Shown: in pieces, positions 5,855-7,200 of the stretch
Numbering within the stretch: position 1 is the stretch's first letter
Layout: each line of letters starts with the position of its first letter
DNA from: Candidatus Cloacimonadota bacterium
GTDB taxonomy: Bacteria; Cloacimonadota; Cloacimonadia; Cloacimonadales; TCS61
NCBI GenBank assembly: GCA_011372345.1
Contig: DRTC01000503.1
Coordinates: 1 to 7,200 of the forward strand
Direction: 5' to 3'
Length of the DNA stretch: 7,200 bases
Program-made: the position numbers and the translations under genes
The notes under the pieces: generated by a model
What the model was told of the DNA's origin: nothing
What the model saw: the letters and a program-made list of their open reading frames with translations, nothing else
Databases searched by the model: none

Positions 5855-7048
5855 TTAGACATCGATCCTAAATAGAGGAACCCACATCTCATCACTGGTC
5901 AGACCGCAATGATGCGATTTCAGTTCATGTTCATCCTTCCCGTTCTGCAGGAAGATCGGTTTCATCGCCGAATTAGCAATCGCAATCGCGACATGATCTC
6001 CGATAAAGTCATCGATTTTAGGATGCTGCTTTCCAAATCCCAATAGATTTGAATCAAAAAGTTCTTCTCTTTTCATAAATAAAAAATCTTTTTCATACCT
6101 TTTAATGATCGTTTCAAAATCGTTCATTTTATGAGTCTTCACAAAAAATGAAATAAATCTCGGTTCGGGAAATGCAGGCAGGATCAAACAATCATTCAAT
6201 TCTTTATCTTCATTTACATAAAAATATTTATTCACATCTATCAGTCCGTGATCTGCTGTAATAAAAATTGTTGTATTCTTTACTTCTGTGGATAATTTCT
6301 TCAAATTCAAATCAATTTCTTTAATGTAATTTTCAACGATTTTAGAATTAACTCCATTTTCATGTTCCAAACTATCCGGGAAAGGAGAATAAACAAGAAT
6401 AAATTTTTTACCTTTTTCTTTGAGATTTATATCATCCGGACAAAAAATTGTTTTGTCGTTTTCAAAAGATAGATCAAGAGCGTTTTTTGTCATATATTTT
6501 GAGTAAATACTATCTTCAAGGTATTTTGGTTTCAAATAGAACAATTGAGTTTCCGGATCAGTCTTTTTTATCTTTGAAAAAATATTAGGAATATTAAGAA
6601 AATCATGAGTATTGAAATGTTCTTTATGCAAAGCATTACCGGAAATGCTGTCTTTATTGGGCAAAAAATCGATCAATTTGAAATAATCCTTGAAGTATAA
6701 ACTCCAACCTAAAGCTCCATGTTCCAACGGAGATTTTCCGGTATAAATACTTGTCATAGCAGAAGTGGTTGTAGAAGGGAAAACGGATGTGATCTTATCA
6801 ATGAAATGTTCGGCTAAAAATGAGCAGGAAGTTTTCCTGTATTTTTGGAAAAGATTATAACCAAAACCATCGAAGATCATTAAAATGATGTTTTGCTTTT
6901 GTTTGAGTTCTTTGATATCGATCTGCTGGAGAGGATTGTGTTCAGTCTTTACATTGTATGTTTTCATGATTGTTGAGATCAGGTTCAGGATGGAATTGTT
7001 GTAGTCAGGATAAATTATTTCTTTATTTTTCATATTTTTTTCTGTCAT
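5855..7048 (-). CDS. Alkaline-phosphatase-superfamily phosphodiesterase/nucleotide pyrophosphatase-like protein
   Basis: The 397-residue protein belongs to the type I phosphodiesterase/nucleotide pyrophosphatase branch of the alkaline phosphatase superfamily and should hydrolyse a phosphoester using two metal ions. The full set of expected residues is visible: D60 in MIFDGFG, the nucleophile threonine in SVFPSTTTSAMTSIYTG (T93 or T94), D225 and H229 in PFPDSLEHENG (D-x-x-x-H), D266 and H267 in ITADHGLID, and H379/H380 in KSHHCGLT. No convincing signal peptide is seen, so it may be cytoplasmic; the substrate is unknown. The ATG at 7048 has AAGGGGA about ten bases upstream, but both lie inside a terminal repeat, so the ATG at 7033, which would drop MTEKN, is an alternative. 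Zinc-type CDF next door may be relevant to the metal demand, but this is inference. Confidence 0.85.
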   Translation of the reverse strand: MTEKNMKNKEIIYPDYNNSILNLISTIMKTYNVKTEHNPLQQIDIKELKQKQNIILMIFDGFGYNLFQKYRKTSCSFLAEHFIDKITSVFPSTTTSAMTSIYTGKSPLEHGALGWSLYFKDYFKLIDFLPNKDSISGNALHKEHFNTHDFLNIPNIFSKIKKTDPETQLFYLKPKYLEDSIYSKYMTKNALDLSFENDKTIFCPDDINLKEKGKKFILVYSPFPDSLEHENGVNSKIVENYIKEIDLNLKKLSTEVKNTTIFITADHGLIDVNKYFYVNEDKELNDCLILPAFPEPRFISFFVKTHKMNDFETIIKRYEKDFLFMKREELFDSNLLGFGKQHPKIDDFIGDHVAIAIANSAMKPIFLQNGKDEHELKSHHCGLTSDEMWVPLFRIDV

Positions 7049-7187
7049 TCTGAGTATTTCCCCTTGCTTCTCTCTCGAAGAATCTTCAGCGTTAAAAATT
7101 CATTTACAAATTTGAGTTGCAGATTTCTCATAAGAAATATTTGAAAGAATCCGTCTCTTTCAAGAAAGAGAAATACTCGAAATGACA
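7043..7187. repeat. Miniature element with imperfect terminal inverted repeats
   Basis: TGTCATTCTGAGTATTTCCC begins the left end at 7043. The right end, GAGAAATACTCGAAATGACA (7168-7187), is its inverse apart from a few mismatches. The interior is AT-rich, holds no ORF of note and contains the palindrome CTCTTTC-AA-GAAAGAG (7155-7170). The left end plus CGAAGAATCT (7076-7085) resembles the TGTCATTCTGAG...CGAAGAATCT type of intergenic repeat seen in many bacteria (recalled, not searched). It supplies the first codons of the phosphodiesterase gene. Both ends read outward as an ATG ACA. Positions 7188-7200 are too short to interpret. Confidence 0.6.
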
Positions 7188-7200
7188 AGTTCTGCTAGAA

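Noticed and set aside
476..5858. About twelve + strand open frames of 60-118 codons
   Set aside because: All but the ones over repeats lie antisense to well-supported genes, and none shows a domain, a good ribosome binding site or credible composition. The one at 1800-2063 runs through glgA and the repeat block.

Overview
The window is AT-rich bacterial DNA in which all six supported genes lie on the minus strand. In transcription order, from high to low coordinates, they encode an alkaline-phosphatase-superfamily phosphodiesterase, a zinc-type cation diffusion facilitator, an EamA/DMT permease, a succinate-semialdehyde-type aldehyde dehydrogenase, a small retropepsin-like aspartic protease and a GT5 glycogen/starch synthase. 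No RNA gene, CRISPR array, transposase or phage gene is visible. The gene content is ordinary for a free-living heterotrophic bacterium. The high density of short palindromic repeats and the AT-rich composition would suit an uncultured anaerobe of the Cloacimonadota/FCB type, but that placement is a weak inference from general impression, not a demonstrated match.

Layout: 1-406 has no gene and is packed with palindromes, including three consecutive copies of a two-hairpin repeat. 407-1891 is the glycogen synthase. 1919-2074 is a second repeat block. 2054-2446 is the protease. 2447-2565 is a spacer with a perfect 15-bp-arm palindrome. 2566-3927 is the aldehyde dehydrogenase. 3940-4023 is a fourth copy of the two-hairpin repeat. 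3983-4879 (or 4891) is the EamA permease. 4904-5788 is the cation transporter. 5789-5854 holds a candidate promoter flanked by an inverted repeat. 5855-7048 is the phosphodiesterase. 7043-7187 is a miniature element with imperfect terminal inverted repeats.

The transporter pair (4904-5788, then the permease) is tightly spaced and probably cotranscribed, possibly together with the dehydrogenase. The protease has its own strong ribosome binding site after a hairpin-bearing gap. There is no obvious single pathway. A zinc-type exporter lies beside a phosphodiesterase that should need two metal ions, which is a plausible but unproven link.

The most notable signal is the repeats. Four copies of a roughly 70-105 bp element each consist of two inverted versions of one palindromic unit, with GTAG at the outer foot of most hairpins. 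That is the hallmark of REP/BIME sequences mobilised by TnpA-REP (RAYT) transposases. Repeats of several families also form the stop codon, the last residues or the start codon of five of the six genes, so repeat insertion has been editing protein ends in this genome.
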